A DNA stretch of 35,593 nt from Cellulosimicrobium arenosum (GTDB taxonomy: Bacteria > Actinomycetota > Actinomycetes > Actinomycetales > Cellulomonadaceae), in NCBI RefSeq assembly GCF_014837295.1, contig NZ_JACYHB010000020.1:1-35593 (forward strand), in the 5' to 3' direction. Both the position numbers and the translations under genes were made by a program. Numbering within the stretch: the stretch's first letter is position 1; each line of letters opens with the position of its first letter. The notes beneath the pieces are model-generated. The model had not been told where the DNA came from. It saw nothing but the letters and a program-made list of their open reading frames with translations, and ran no database searches. Below, piece after piece: positions 1 through 10,000 of this stretch.

Positions 1-252
1 AACCTCAGTCGGGGGCGATGCCACGCTCCTATCAAGTCACGCCGGCCGGTCCTCCCACCGGGTGTCGACAATTCACATGCAAGCCACGAAGGCAGCCACG
101 CTAAGAGTCAGACACCCCGGTGACAGGACCCAACCACCGCGAAGCGGCACCGTCACCCTGACACTGACCGCACGCTAGGCGGGTCGCGATGCGGGCGCAT
201 CACGTGCGTGTGTCCGCCGCGTAACGGCACGAGGGCAGGTGTGTCCCCCGTG

Positions 253-258
253 TAGATT
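253..258 (+). promoter_or_regulatory. -10 box of the PemK-family gene, leaderless type
   Basis: The hexamer TAGATT is followed by 6 nt and then the GTG at 265, so the predicted transcription start falls on the start codon. No good -35 is visible. No Shine-Dalgarno precedes the GTG. Positions 1-252 hold nothing else I can support. Confidence 0.4.
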
Positions 259-264
259 GCGGGC

Positions 265-816
265 GTGGCAGGCACACGATGGCTCGGACGACTCGCCGCC
301 GCGGCACGCGCCCTCGTGCGTGGCACCACCCGCCCCGCCGGACGACCTGCCGGCGGCAGGAACCGGACGACGACCCCGGGGCGCCGGGCGACGACGTCGC
401 GCACGGCTGCCGGGAGCTACCCCGGTGACTACCCGGGCACGGTGCGACCCCGGTACGCGCCACGGCTCGACGGCTCCCCGGACCCCGGTGAGATCGTCTG
501 GACGTGGGTGCCCTACGAGGAGGACCACGCCCAGGGCAAGGACCGGCCGGTGCTGCTCGTCGGGACCGACGGGCCGTGGCTGCTCGCCGTGATGCTGACC
601 AGCAAGGACCACTCGCGGGACGCGCAGGACGAGGCCCGGTGGGGTCGCTACTGGCTCGACATCGGCTCGGGAGCGTGGGACTCGCGCGGTCGGGACAGCG
701 AGGTGCGCCTCGACCGGGTGGTGCGGATCGACCCCGCGCGGGTCCGGCGCGAGGGGGCCGTGGTCGGGCGGTCGGTGTTCGACCGTGTCGTCGCGGGGAT
801 CGCCGCGCACCGCTGA
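265..816 (+). CDS. PemK/MazF-family toxin-like protein
   Basis: 183 aa. The C-terminal ~110 residues match the PemK/MazF endoribonuclease fold: a PDPGEIVWTWVPYEEDH segment (about 72-88), then GKDRPVLLVG with the conserved RPVL strand. The first ~50 residues are Arg/Thr/Gly-rich and probably disordered, followed by a YPGDYPG motif that I recall from chromosomal actinobacterial members. Family members cleave mRNA at short motifs, but no antitoxin-like gene lies next to it, so this is an orphan or a domesticated member. The GTG start is supported by a TAGATT box 6 nt upstream. It precedes rpsT by about 230 nt on the same strand. The family call is firm; toxicity is not shown by the sequence. Confidence 0.8.
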   Translation: MAGTRWLGRLAAAARALVRGTTRPAGRPAGGRNRTTTPGRRATTSRTAAGSYPGDYPGTVRPRYAPRLDGSPDPGEIVWTWVPYEEDHAQGKDRPVLLVGTDGPWLLAVMLTSKDHSRDAQDEARWGRYWLDIGSGAWDSRGRDSEVRLDRVVRIDPARVRREGAVVGRSVFDRVVAGIAAHR

Positions 817-905
817 GGCGGACCCGAGAGACCGTGCGCTTCTACCCGGCGCCTCCGGCGCGGAGCCCGTCGGGATGCGACTGGATCCGAGCGGTTCCGG
901 GCTGG

Positions 906-911
906 TACCGT
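906..911 (+). promoter_or_regulatory. Candidate rpsT promoter -10
   Basis: TACCGT lies about 140 nt before the rpsT start, with a weak -35-like TGGATC at 882-887 and an 18-nt spacer. This implies a leader of about 130 nt, long enough for control of S20 synthesis. No riboswitch or attenuator is recognisable in it. Confidence 0.35.
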
Positions 912-1048
912 AGTGGCTCGCGTGTCCGCCCAGGTCGGCGGGCACCGCTCCAGCACCTCACCACGGGTTCCCCACCCCAGTCCCGGAGCTGGAGCCGCCC
1001 TCTACGACCTATCCGCTCGCTCCGGCGAACACACCAGAAAGTGCACAC

Positions 1049-1309
1049 GTGGCAAACATCAAGTCCCAGATCAAGCGCATCCGCACGAACGAGAAGGCTC
1101 GCCTGCGCAACAAGGCGGTCAAGTCCGAGCTCAAGACGTACGTGCGCCGCGTGCGCGAGGCCGTCGCCGCGGGCGACAAGGACGTGGCGAACACCGCGCT
1201 CCAGGCCGCCTCGCGCAAGCTCGACAAGGCTGTCTCGAAGGGCGTCGTCCACCAGAACCAGGCCGCGAACCGCAAGTCGGCTCTCGCGAAGGCCGTCGCC
1301 GCGCTCTGA
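1049..1309 (+). CDS. rpsT: 30S ribosomal protein S20
   Basis: 86 aa, normal length for S20, which binds 16S rRNA in the small subunit body. The sequence opens with [20 protein letters not shown], the family signature, and is Lys/Arg/Ala-rich helical throughout. The start is GTG; only a weak GAAAG Shine-Dalgarno is seen. It is monocistronic and ends in a strong hairpin shared with the convergent holA. Its position next to holA is common in actinobacteria. Confidence 0.98.
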   Translation: MANIKSQIKRIRTNEKARLRNKAVKSELKTYVRRVREAVAAGDKDVANTALQAASRKLDKAVSKGVVHQNQAANRKSALAKAVAAL

Positions 1310-1343
1310 ACGACGTGTCGCCGCTGAGGCGACACCGTCTCTC

Positions 1344-1383
1344 CACGAGGGGCGCCGACCCGCACGGGTCGGCGCCCCTCGTG
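1344..1383. terminator. Bidirectional terminator between rpsT and holA
   Basis: Perfect 18-bp stem (1344-1361 pairs with 1366-1383) around the tetraloop GCAC, placed 34 nt after the rpsT stop and before the holA stop on the other strand. It lacks a T-tract, as is usual for actinobacterial terminators. It probably serves both converging transcripts. Confidence 0.85.
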
Positions 1384-1468
1384 CGTGCCGAGCCGCGCGC
1401 GGGCAGCGACGAGGATCCGCGGACGGCGACCGGCGTCCTCCCGGCCGACCGCACTCCTCCTGCGCCGG

Positions 1469-2488
1469 TCAGCGGCCGTGCGACCGGGCGATCGTCAGGA
1501 CGGCTCGCTCGACGGCGAACACCGGGTCCCGCCCGGCGCCCTTGACCTCGGCATCGGCCTGCGCGACCGCGCTGATCGCGGTCGCCAGACCCTCCGGCGT
1601 CCAGCCGGCCAGCTCGCGGCGCGCGCGGTCCACCTGCCAGGGCGCCATGCCCAGGTCCTTCGCCGACGCCGACCCGCGGCCCCGCGCCGCCCCGACCTTC
1701 GCCAGCGCGCGCAGCTTCATGGCCAGTGCGGCGACGAGCGGCACCGGGTCGGCGCCCGTCGCGAGCGCATGGCGCAGCAGCGCGACCGCCTCGCCCGTGC
1801 TCCCCGCGACAGCTGCGTCTGCGACCCGGAACCCGGTGGCTTCGACCCGCCCGCCGTAGTAGCGGTCCACGACCTGTTCGGTGACCGTGCCCTCGGTGTC
1901 GGTCACCAGCTGTCCGCACGCCGCGGCGAGCTCTCGCAGGTCCGTCCCCAGCGCCTCGACGAGCGCTCGGACGCCCGACGCGTCGATCCGCCGCCGGGCA
2001 CGGCGGAACTCCGCCGTGACGAACGCGACCTTGTCAGAGTCCTTCTTGATCGCCTCGGCAAGGACGACCGGTGCCCCGCTCGCGCGGATCGCGTCGAGCA
2101 TCCGCTTCCCCCGCACACCCCCGCCGTGCACCACGACGACCGTGGTGCCCGGGTCGGCGACCGGGACGTAGGCGGTGACGTCGGCGACGAGCTCCTCGGT
2201 CGCAGCCTCCGCCCCGCCGACCACGACGATCTTCGCCTCGCCGAACAAGGACGGGCTGGTCGCGACGGAGAGCGACCCTGCCTGATAGGACGCGCCCTCC
2301 AGCGCGATCTTCTCGACCTGAGGATCGCGTTCGCGCGCGAGGTCGACGAGCGCGTCCACGGCCCGCTCGGCGAGCAGCGACTCGGGGCCCTGCACGAGGA
2401 CGACCGGCGCGAGCCGCACGTCGTCCCACGACGTCGACGGTCCCGCGGAGCGGGACGCTGCTGCGGACCTGGACTGCGTGGCGGGCAT
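1469..2488 (-). CDS. holA: DNA polymerase III subunit delta
   Basis: 339 aa from the ATG at 2488. A GTG at 2494 would give 341 aa, but AGG sits 8 nt before the ATG and only 2 nt before the GTG. Delta opens the beta clamp within the clamp-loader complex. Recognisable features are the N-terminal PVVLVQGPESLLAERAVDAL segment, the VAFVTAEFRRARRRID region typical of actinobacterial delta, and the helical C-terminal collar domain. Ser/Ala-rich residues precede the domain. It is last in the minus-strand leuS-degV-comEA-comEC-holA series, 36-42 nt after comEC. Confidence 0.95.
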   Translation of the reverse strand: MPATQSRSAAASRSAGPSTSWDDVRLAPVVLVQGPESLLAERAVDALVDLARERDPQVEKIALEGASYQAGSLSVATSPSLFGEAKIVVVGGAEAATEELVADVTAYVPVADPGTTVVVVHGGGVRGKRMLDAIRASGAPVVLAEAIKKDSDKVAFVTAEFRRARRRIDASGVRALVEALGTDLRELAAACGQLVTDTEGTVTEQVVDRYYGGRVEATGFRVADAAVAGSTGEAVALLRHALATGADPVPLVAALAMKLRALAKVGAARGRGSASAKDLGMAPWQVDRARRELAGWTPEGLATAISAVAQADAEVKGAGRDPVFAVERAVLTIARSHGR

Positions 2489-2530
2489 GGGCACAGCCTG
2501 CCACGGACCGCCGACGCCCTGCTTCCTGCC

Positions 2531-4927
2531 TCACGGGCAGCCCGCGACGCCCAGCTCGTCGCCGCGCACCACGAGCACGACCGGCCCGCACAGGTCCGTG
2601 CGCAGCACCGTCGCCCCGCCCGAGCGGTACAGGTCGAGGGCGCGGTCGGTCGGGTGCCCGTAGGTGTTCTCCCCCGAGCTCACGAGCGCCACCGAGGGCG
2701 AGAGCAGTCGTGCGAGCCGGTCGGACTGCACGCTGGACCCGTGGTGGGCGACCTTGACCACGTCGACGGCGGCGACGCCCCCGGGGGCGTCGAGGGTTGC
2801 GGCGAGCGCCCCCTGCCCGGCGTCCTCCAGGTCGCCCAGCGCGACGACGTCGACCCCCTCCACCTCGACCCGCAGCGCGATGCTCGCGTCGTTCGCCTCC
2901 TGCCCCTGCGCACCGACCTGCAGCACCTGCCAGCGGACCGAACCGGGGCCGACCGTCCCGGACTCCCCGGGCTCGGGCACCTCGACCGGGACCCGCGCGG
3001 CGTCGAGGGCGGCCAGCGTCTGATCGGCCTGGTGCACCGGATCGCGGGCACCGGTGACCAGGGCGCGCTGCACGGTGCGCCCGGCGAGGACCGGCTCGAG
3101 CCCACCCACGTGATCGGCGTGGAAGTGGCTGAGCACGAGCAGGTCCACGCGCCGCACGCCGAGGAGGTCGAGGCAGCGGGAGGCAGCGTCCCCGGCCGGT
3201 CCGACGTCCACGACGACGGCCGACCCGGGTCCCGAGCGCAGCACCAGCGCGTCACCCTGGCCGACGTCGCAGGCGACGACCACCCAGTCTCCCGGCACGC
3301 CCCCGCGATCTCGGACGGTCCGCGCCGCGTGGAGCCCGCCGAGGACCAGCCCCAGCACGAGCGCGGCCGCGAGGAGAACGACGGGCCGGGGTCGGCGGCC
3401 GGTGCTCATGTCGACCTGCGGGGCGCCGGACCGTCGGCGCAGCCACGCGCACAGGCCGACGGCCGTCGCAGTCAGGGCCGCGAGCAGCACGAGCCCGCCC
3501 CACCCGCCCGGCCAGGGGAGCCGGGCGCCGGGCAGGTCCGCGAAGAAGCGCGCGACGGTCGCGATCCACCACGTGCACCGCCCGGCGAGCCAGGCGACGA
3601 CGGTCGCGGTCCCGGGTGCGGACGGGGCGACGAGTGTCGCGAGCACCCCGAGGAGCGTGGCGGGTGCGAGCGCCGGCGCGGCGAGCAGGTTCGCGGGCAC
3701 CGCGTACGCGCTGACGGACGGGTCGAGCAGGACGAGGACCGGCGCGCACGCCGCCTGCGCGGCGACGGGCAGGGCGATCGCGTGCGCGAGCACCCGCCCG
3801 CACCACGCGGCGAGCGCCCGCGCGAGGGGTGCGGCTCCCAGCGCGAGCCCGGCGGTCGCCGCGACGGACAGGACGAAGCCGTAGGACCGGGCGAGCCACG
3901 GGTCGGCCACCACGAGGACGACGACGGCGGCCGACAGCGCCGTGATCGCCCGTGAGGGCCGACCGAGCGCGAGCCCGGCGAGCCCGACGGCCCCCATCGC
4001 CGCGGCGCGGACGACGCTCGGTTCCGGGTGGACGAGCAGCACGAAGCCCGCCGTCGCGAGCGCCGTGATGCCCACCCGTGCCCAGCGCGGTGCTCGCAAC
4101 GCCACGCACGTCCCGGCGACGCACGCGACGACGATCGCGAAGTGCCCTCCGGACACGGCCGTGACGTGGGTGAGCGACGTCGTGCGCATCGCGTCGTCGA
4201 GGTCGTCGTCGAGCCGGGTCGTGTCCCCGATCGCGACTCCGGGGACGAGGCCGCGCGCCTGCGCGTCCAGGGGGTCCGTCGCGGCGAGCAGGTCGCTGCG
4301 CATCGACTCCACCGCCCGCAGGAGCACCGGGGGTGCCCGCACGGTCCGGGGAGCTGCATCGACCCGGAGCACCGTCCGGTCCCCCTGCACGCCGAGGCGT
4401 CCCGTGGCCGTCACGAGACCGCCGTACCGGACGTCCGCCCAGCCCTGCCCGGCACCGACCACCGTGAGGGGACCGCGGGTCGTCGTGCGGACACCCCGGG
4501 CCTCGAGACCCCGCAGCTCGACGCGCACCTCGTGCTGGTCCGCGGCCCCGGACCACGGGTTCGTCCGGGGCACGACCCCCGACCGGACCGTCGCCGTCAC
4601 CGTCGCCGTGGCCCCGGTCCGCGCCAGCCCGTCGAGACCCGCCGTCGAACGGGACGCGAGCTGCGCCCCGGCAGAGACGAGGACCGCCGTCAGGCAGCCG
4701 ACCAGGAGCAGCGCCGCGCCGCCCACGGCACCCGGGCGGGCACCGGCGGTGGTGCCACCGGAGCGAGACCGCCGGACCGCACGACGGCGGTCGAGGCACA
4801 GCAGGGCCGCCAGGAGCACGGCGCAGACCGCGGACGCCACGAGGACGGGGGCCGGTCGCGCGCCGACCGCGATCGCGGCCGCCGCCCAGACGGTCAGCGC
4901 GGCCGGGGCGAGGCGGAGGTCGGTCAT
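2531..4927 (-). CDS. comEC: ComEC/Rec2 DNA-uptake channel with metallo-beta-lactamase domain
   Basis: 798 aa, typical for full-length ComEC. The N-terminus has two or three membrane helices, then an OB-like region, then the multi-helix Competence domain (about 220-520), which forms the channel for single-stranded DNA. The C-terminal metallo-beta-lactamase domain carries the metal motif HFHADH near residue 600 and a later VAHHGS. The start ATG overlaps the comEA stop as ATGA, so translation is probably coupled. Reading the frame further upstream gives a spurious much longer protein that runs over comEA. No pilus genes for uptake are in this window. Confidence 0.95.
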   Translation of the reverse strand: MTDLRLAPAALTVWAAAAIAVGARPAPVLVASAVCAVLLAALLCLDRRRAVRRSRSGGTTAGARPGAVGGAALLLVGCLTAVLVSAGAQLASRSTAGLDGLARTGATATVTATVRSGVVPRTNPWSGAADQHEVRVELRGLEARGVRTTTRGPLTVVGAGQGWADVRYGGLVTATGRLGVQGDRTVLRVDAAPRTVRAPPVLLRAVESMRSDLLAATDPLDAQARGLVPGVAIGDTTRLDDDLDDAMRTTSLTHVTAVSGGHFAIVVACVAGTCVALRAPRWARVGITALATAGFVLLVHPEPSVVRAAAMGAVGLAGLALGRPSRAITALSAAVVVLVVADPWLARSYGFVLSVAATAGLALGAAPLARALAAWCGRVLAHAIALPVAAQAACAPVLVLLDPSVSAYAVPANLLAAPALAPATLLGVLATLVAPSAPGTATVVAWLAGRCTWWIATVARFFADLPGARLPWPGGWGGLVLLAALTATAVGLCAWLRRRSGAPQVDMSTGRRPRPVVLLAAALVLGLVLGGLHAARTVRDRGGVPGDWVVVACDVGQGDALVLRSGPGSAVVVDVGPAGDAASRCLDLLGVRRVDLLVLSHFHADHVGGLEPVLAGRTVQRALVTGARDPVHQADQTLAALDAARVPVEVPEPGESGTVGPGSVRWQVLQVGAQGQEANDASIALRVEVEGVDVVALGDLEDAGQGALAATLDAPGGVAAVDVVKVAHHGSSVQSDRLARLLSPSVALVSSGENTYGHPTDRALDLYRSGGATVLRTDLCGPVVLVVRGDELGVAGCP

Positions 4928-6063
4928 ACGCGCACGCGGTCGCGCACGTCGGCGAGGACCGCCGGGCCGATCCCGCTCACCTCCCCCAGCTCCTCGACCG
5001 CCGTGAACGGGCCGTTGTCGGTCCGCCACTGCACGATGCGTCCCGCGAGGACCGGACCGACCCCCGGCAGGGCCTCGAGCGCCGCGGCGTCGGCCGTGTT
5101 CAGGTCGACGACGGGATCGGCGCCCGGTGGCGCACCGTCCGACCCACCACCCGTCGCCGGGGCCGCGACGACGGTCTCGCCGGGTCGGGGCACGACGATC
5201 TGCTCGCCGTCGCTCACCGGGCGCGCGAGATTGAGGGCCGCGAGGTCCGCCTCTGGCCCGGCCCCACCCGCCGCGTCGATCGCGTCCGCGACCCGTGCTC
5301 CCTCGGGGACCGCCACGAGACCCGGGCTCGCCACCTGCCCGACGACGTGGACGACGACGCCGGCCGCGTCCGGCGCGTCCGGCACCGGCGACCCGGCAGA
5401 GCCGTCGGACCCGTCCGGCACGACGGCTCCGGCGGCGCTCTCGTCGTCGTCCGCGGACTCCTCCCCGGACCGGGCGCTCGCAGCGACCGAGGTCTGTGCG
5501 GACGGCGCCGGCTCGCCGACCGGGGCGACGGTCCGGACCTCTGCGCCGTCGCCCGTGAGCGCGACCGCCGCGCACACTGCCCCGAGGCCGAGCACGACGA
5601 CGAGCGCCGCGACCGCGACCCGCGGCGCGACCGCCCACCTGCGCGTCACCTCCTCCTGGGGAGGGGCGAACCCGGCGTGCGTCGTCGGGTGCCCGTGCGT
5701 GGCCGCATAGGCCTGCGCCACCCGCTCGGCGGCGCGGCGGCGCACCTGGGCCGCGGTTCCCTCGACCGGCACGCCCGCGGACGTCGCGGCCGCTTCCGTG
5801 GCCGAACCCGTGCCCTCTCCCGCGCCCTCCGCCGACTCCTCGCCCGGTCGGCCCGGCACCCAGCCCGACGGGTCGTGCTGCGGCCCGGGGTCGTCCGGCG
5901 GCACGGGGTCGTGCGGCGCAGTTTCGGGGTGCCAGGCCAGCACGGGGGCACCGCCGCGCGTGACCGGTCCTCCCGCCGTCAGGGCCCGCAGGCGACGTCG
6001 TGCCACCGGGTCGCTGCTCGGCCGCGGTCGTCGGGCTCCCGGGTGGTGGCGTGGTGTGCTCAC
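4924..6063 (-). CDS. comEA: ComEA-family helix-hairpin-helix DNA receptor
   Basis: 379 aa from the GTG at 6063. One membrane helix lies near residues 180-200 (VALVVVLGLGAVCAAVALTG-like), then a Ser/Asp-rich spacer, an SLBB domain (VVVHVVGQVASPG, LARPVSDGEQIVVP), and a C-terminal double HhH (LNTADAAALEALPGVGPVLA, then VSGIGPAVLADVRDRV). The HhH binds DNA outside the membrane and passes it to ComEC. The long Pro/Glu-rich N-terminus is predicted cytoplasmic, longer than in Bacillus ComEA. An ATG at 6138 is in frame, but the GTG at 6063 has TACCGT 7 nt before it. Family certain; start moderately sure. Confidence 0.9.
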   Translation of the reverse strand: MSTPRHHPGARRPRPSSDPVARRRLRALTAGGPVTRGGAPVLAWHPETAPHDPVPPDDPGPQHDPSGWVPGRPGEESAEGAGEGTGSATEAAATSAGVPVEGTAAQVRRRAAERVAQAYAATHGHPTTHAGFAPPQEEVTRRWAVAPRVAVAALVVVLGLGAVCAAVALTGDGAEVRTVAPVGEPAPSAQTSVAASARSGEESADDDESAAGAVVPDGSDGSAGSPVPDAPDAAGVVVHVVGQVASPGLVAVPEGARVADAIDAAGGAGPEADLAALNLARPVSDGEQIVVPRPGETVVAAPATGGGSDGAPPGADPVVDLNTADAAALEALPGVGPVLAGRIVQWRTDNGPFTAVEELGEVSGIGPAVLADVRDRVRV

Positions 6064-6070
6064 GCACCGG

Positions 6071-6076
6071 ACGGTA
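6071..6076 (-). promoter_or_regulatory. -10-like box before comEA
   Basis: On the minus strand TACCGT is followed by 7 nt and the GTG at 6063. This suggests an internal leaderless promoter within the leuS-degV-comEA block, in the 127-nt gap after degV. Confidence 0.35.
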
Positions 6077-6190
6077 GGGACCTCACGACGGGCGCGGCCC
6101 CTGCGGTGCTGAGCCTGTGGAGGACACGGCCGCCGCATCGACCTGTGGACGGCCAGGAACCTTCTGCTCCGCCCGCTCAGGTCCTCCGCG

Positions 6191-7072
6191 TCACGCGCAC
6201 GTGTCCGCTCGCTCCCCCGCCGCGAGGTCCGCGACGACGACGGCCAGCGCCCCCGGGCCGACGTGCGCGCCGAGGACCGCGCTGACCGGAGAGACCACCA
6301 CGTCGAGACCGCAGCGCCGGGTGAGCTCGGTCGCGAAGCGCGTGGCGCCGTCCGGGTCTCCCGCGTGGTGGACGGCCAGCGCGGGTGCCTGCCGCCGGCC
6401 GGCCGACTCGACCGCGACGGTCGTCATCCGCTCGACGGCGGCGGCCCGGGTCCGCACCTTCTGGACCACCTCGATGCGCCCGTCGCGCACCGCGAGCAGC
6501 GGCCGCACGCCCAGGACCGTGCCGAACGTCGCCGCGGCCGCGCTGATCCGGCCACCACGGCGCAGGTGCTCGAGCGAGTCGACGCAGAAGATCGACCGAC
6601 TGGAGTCGGCGACGTCCAGCGCGCGCCGTGCGACCTCCTCCGCGTCCGCACCGGCGGCCGCCGCGACCGCGGCCTCGATCGCAGCGAAGCCGAGGCCCAT
6701 GGCGACCGTGCGCGAGTCGACGACGCGCACGGGCACCGGAGCCCGGCTCGCGGCGAGCGCGGCCGCATGGACGGTGCCGGACAGGTCACCGGAGAGATGC
6801 ACCGAGACGATCTCGAGCGCTCCGTCCCGCGCCGCCCGGTCGTAGGCCGCCGCGAAGGCGCCCGGCGACGGTTGCGAGGTCGAGACGCGCCGACCGTCGG
6901 ACAGGTACGCCGCCACCTCGTCGGGCCCGATGTCGACGCCTTCGCGGAACGTCTCGTCCTCGACCACGACGTGGAGCGGGACGACGTCCAGCCCCGCCGT
7001 CGGTGCAGCGGGGAGCGATGCCGTGGAGTCCGTGACGACGTGGACGTGCCGCGAGCTCGTCGGGTCCACCAT
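6191..7072 (-). CDS. DegV-family fatty-acid-binding protein
   Basis: 293 aa, normal for DegV. The N-terminal signature VHVVTDSTASLPA, the VPLHVVVEDETFREGVDI segment and RRVSTSQPSPGAFAAAYD (ligand-binding TSQPS) are present, as is the C-terminal HAGDPDGA region. In Firmicutes the family includes FakB, which presents fatty acids to the kinase FakA; no kinase gene is in this window, so the partner is unknown. Only 6 nt separate it from the leuS stop, so it is co-transcribed and probably translationally coupled. The neighbourhood degV-comEA-comEC-holA recurs in actinobacteria. Confidence 0.93.
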   Translation of the reverse strand: MVDPTSSRHVHVVTDSTASLPAAPTAGLDVVPLHVVVEDETFREGVDIGPDEVAAYLSDGRRVSTSQPSPGAFAAAYDRAARDGALEIVSVHLSGDLSGTVHAAALAASRAPVPVRVVDSRTVAMGLGFAAIEAAVAAAAGADAEEVARRALDVADSSRSIFCVDSLEHLRRGGRISAAAATFGTVLGVRPLLAVRDGRIEVVQKVRTRAAAVERMTTVAVESAGRRQAPALAVHHAGDPDGATRFATELTRRCGLDVVVSPVSAVLGAHVGPGALAVVVADLAAGERADTCA

Positions 7073-7078
7073 CAGGCG

Positions 7079-10000
7079 TCAGATCACCACGTTGACGAGC
7101 TTGGGCGCACGGACGATCACCCTGCGCACGTCCGCACCGTCGATCGCCCGGACCACGTTCGGCTCGGCGAGCGCGGCAGCCGTCAGGTCCTCGTCGGAGA
7201 TCGACGGCGGGACCTCGAGCCGACCCCGCACCTTGCCCTTGACCTGCACGACGCACGTCACGGTGTCCTCGACGAGGTACTGGGGGTCCGCCGTCGGGAA
7301 GGGCTCGTGCGCGAGCGAGCCCTCGTGACCCAGCCGCTCCCAGAGCTCCTCCGCGAGGTGCGGTGCCACGGGCGCCGTCATGAGGACGAGCGGCTCCACC
7401 GCCTCGCGCGGGACCCGGTCGAGCGACGTCAGGTGGTTGTTGAGCGTGATGAGCTTCGCGATCGCGGTGTTGGGTCGCATGTGCTCCATCTCGACGCGCA
7501 CGTCCGCGATCGCGTGGTGCACCGCGCGCAGGGTGGCGGGCTCGGCAGGTTCGTCGGTGACGGTCGCCTCCCCGGTGTCCTCGCTCACGACGTTGCGCCA
7601 CAGCCGCTGCAGGAACCGCTGCGACCCGACGACGGCACGGGTGTCCCACGGTCTCGACAGGTCGAGCGGCCCCATCGACATCTCGTAGACGCGGAACGTG
7701 TCCGCGCCGTACTCGCCGTACATGTCGTCGGGCGTCACGACGTTCTTCAGGGACTTGCCCATCTTCCCGTACTCCCGCTGCACGACCTCGCCGCCCCAGC
7801 GGTAGACGACCTCGCCGGACCCGTCGGCCGCGGGCTCCTCCGACACCTCGGCGGCCGGCACGTACTGACCGCGCGAGTCCGTGAACGCGTACGCCTGGAC
7901 ATAGCCCTGGTTGAACAGGCGGTGGAACGGCTCGACGCTCGACACGTGGCCCAGGTCGAAGAGCACCTTGTGCCAGAACCGCGCGTACAGCAGGTGCAGC
8001 ACGGCGTGCTCGACACCGCCGACGTAGAGGTCGACGCCGCCCGCACGACCTGCGCTCGCGTTGTGCTCCGGGCCCATCCAGTAGCGCTCGAGCTCCGGGT
8101 CGACCACGGTGGCGCCGTCCGCCGCGGAACCGGCCCAGGACGGGTCCAGGTAGCGCAGGTAGTACCAGCACGAGCCGGCCCAGTTGGGCATCGTGTTCGT
8201 GTCGCGGCGGTACGCCCGCGGTCCGTCGCCCAGGTCCAGCGTGACGTCGACCCAGTCCTCGTTGCGACCGAGCGGCGCCTCGGGCGACGACCCGGCGTCG
8301 TCGGGCGCGAACGTGCGCGGCGCGTAGTCCGGGACGTCGGGCAGGTCGACGGGCAGCAGCGCGTCCGGGATCGCGACCGGCTGGTCGTTGGCGTCCCACA
8401 CGATCGGGAACGGCTCGCCCCAGTAACGCTGGCGGCTGAACAGCCAGTCGCGCAGGCGGTAGGTCGTCGTGGCCTCTCCCCGGCCCTTCGCGACGAGCCA
8501 GTCGACGATCGAACGCTTCGCCGTCGCGACGTCGAGACCGTCGAGCGAGACCTCGTCGTTCGAGGACGCGACGATCTCGCCGTCCCCGGTCCAGGCGCCG
8601 TGGAAGCCGTCGGGGAAACCGTCCGCCGGGCGCACGGTGTGCACGACCGGGAGACCGAACGCCTCGGCGAACGTGAAGTCACGCTCGTCCCCGCCGGGGA
8701 CGGCCATGATCGCGCCGGTGCCGTACCCCATGAGCACGTAGTCGGCGGTGAAGACCGGGATCGTCTCGCCGTCGACGGGGTTGACCGCGAGGTGACCGGT
8801 GAACACGCCGGTCTTCTTGCCCGCGTCGGCCTGACGCTCGACGGCGGTCTTCGCCGCCGCCTCGCGCCGGTAGGCGGCGACGGCCTCGACGGGCGAGGCG
8901 TGCCCGCCGGTCCACGCCGACGACGTCCCGTCGGGCCAGTGCGTCGGGACCTCGTCGAGGAGCGGGTGCTCCGGGGCCACGACCATGAACGTCGCGCCGA
9001 ACAGGGTGTCGGGGCGGGTCGTGAAGACCTCGACCTGCGAGCCCGCCTCGGTCGCCACGTCGTTCGCGCCGTCAGCGGCCCCGAGCACGGCGAAGCGCAC
9101 GAGCGCGCCGTCGCTGCGGCCGATCCAGTTGCGCTGCATCGCCACGACCTTCTCGGGCCAGTCGATGAGGTCCAGGTCGTCGACGAGCCGGTCCGCGTAG
9201 GCGGTGATGCGCATCTTCCACTGGCGCAGCGTGCGCTGGAAGACCGGGAAGTTGCCGCGCTCGGAACGACCGTCCGCGGTGACCTCCTCGTTGGCGAGGA
9301 CCGTGCCCAGCCCGGGCGCCCAGTTCACCGGGGACTCGTCGACGTACGCGAGCCGCTGGGAGTCGACGACGGCGCGGCGCTGCACCGGCGTGAGCGTCGA
9401 CCAGGTCGCGCCGGGCTCCACGCCGTCCACGCCGCCGGGCAGCGGCCGGGTGCCGGCGGCGTACTCGGCCTCGAGCTCCGCGACGGGCCGGGCGCGCCCG
9501 CGTCCGCCGTCGGGCCGCTGCGCGTCCGGGTCGTACCAGGAGTCGAAGATCTGCAGGAAGATCCACTGCGTCCAGCGCACGTAGTCGCTGTCGATCGTGG
9601 CGAACGAACGCCGCGGGTCGTGCGCCAGCCCCATCCGCCGCAGCTGGCGGCGGTACGTGGCCATGTTGCGCTCGGTCACGGACCGCGGGTGCTCCCCGGT
9701 CGCGACGGCGTACTGCTCGGCCGGCAGGCCGAAGGCGTCGAAACCCATGGCGTGCAGGACGTTCTCACCGCACATGCGCCGGAACCGACCCACGACGTCG
9801 GTCGCGATGAATCCGAGCGGGTGCCCGACGTGCAGCCCGGCGCCCGAGGGGTACGGGAACATGTCCATGATGAAGAAGGGGCTCACGCCCTGCGGGCCGT
9901 CACCGTGCCCGTCGGTGAGCGCGCCCGTCGGGTTCGCGGCGTAGAACGTGCCGCGCTCCTCCCACCGGTCCTGCCACTTGAGCTCGATCTGCTCCGCGAG

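Noticed and set aside
1-264. A stop-free plus-strand frame ending in TAG at 176-178 as the 3' end of a left-flank gene
   Set aside because: The translation has no recognisable motif, and base use is less GC-rich than the coding regions. No tRNA fold or other gene was found here.
849-861. Small hairpin after the PemK-family gene as a terminator
   Set aside because: Only a 5-bp stem (GCGCC/GGCGC) with a 3-nt loop, which is expected by chance at this base composition.
1385-3955. A long plus-strand frame opposite holA and comEC
   Set aside because: Low-complexity charged translation; both minus-strand genes have clear families.
2531-6067. One large gene covering comEC and comEA
   Set aside because: The part upstream of 4927 is Arg/Gly-rich noise; ComEC homology begins at the ATG that overlaps the comEA stop.
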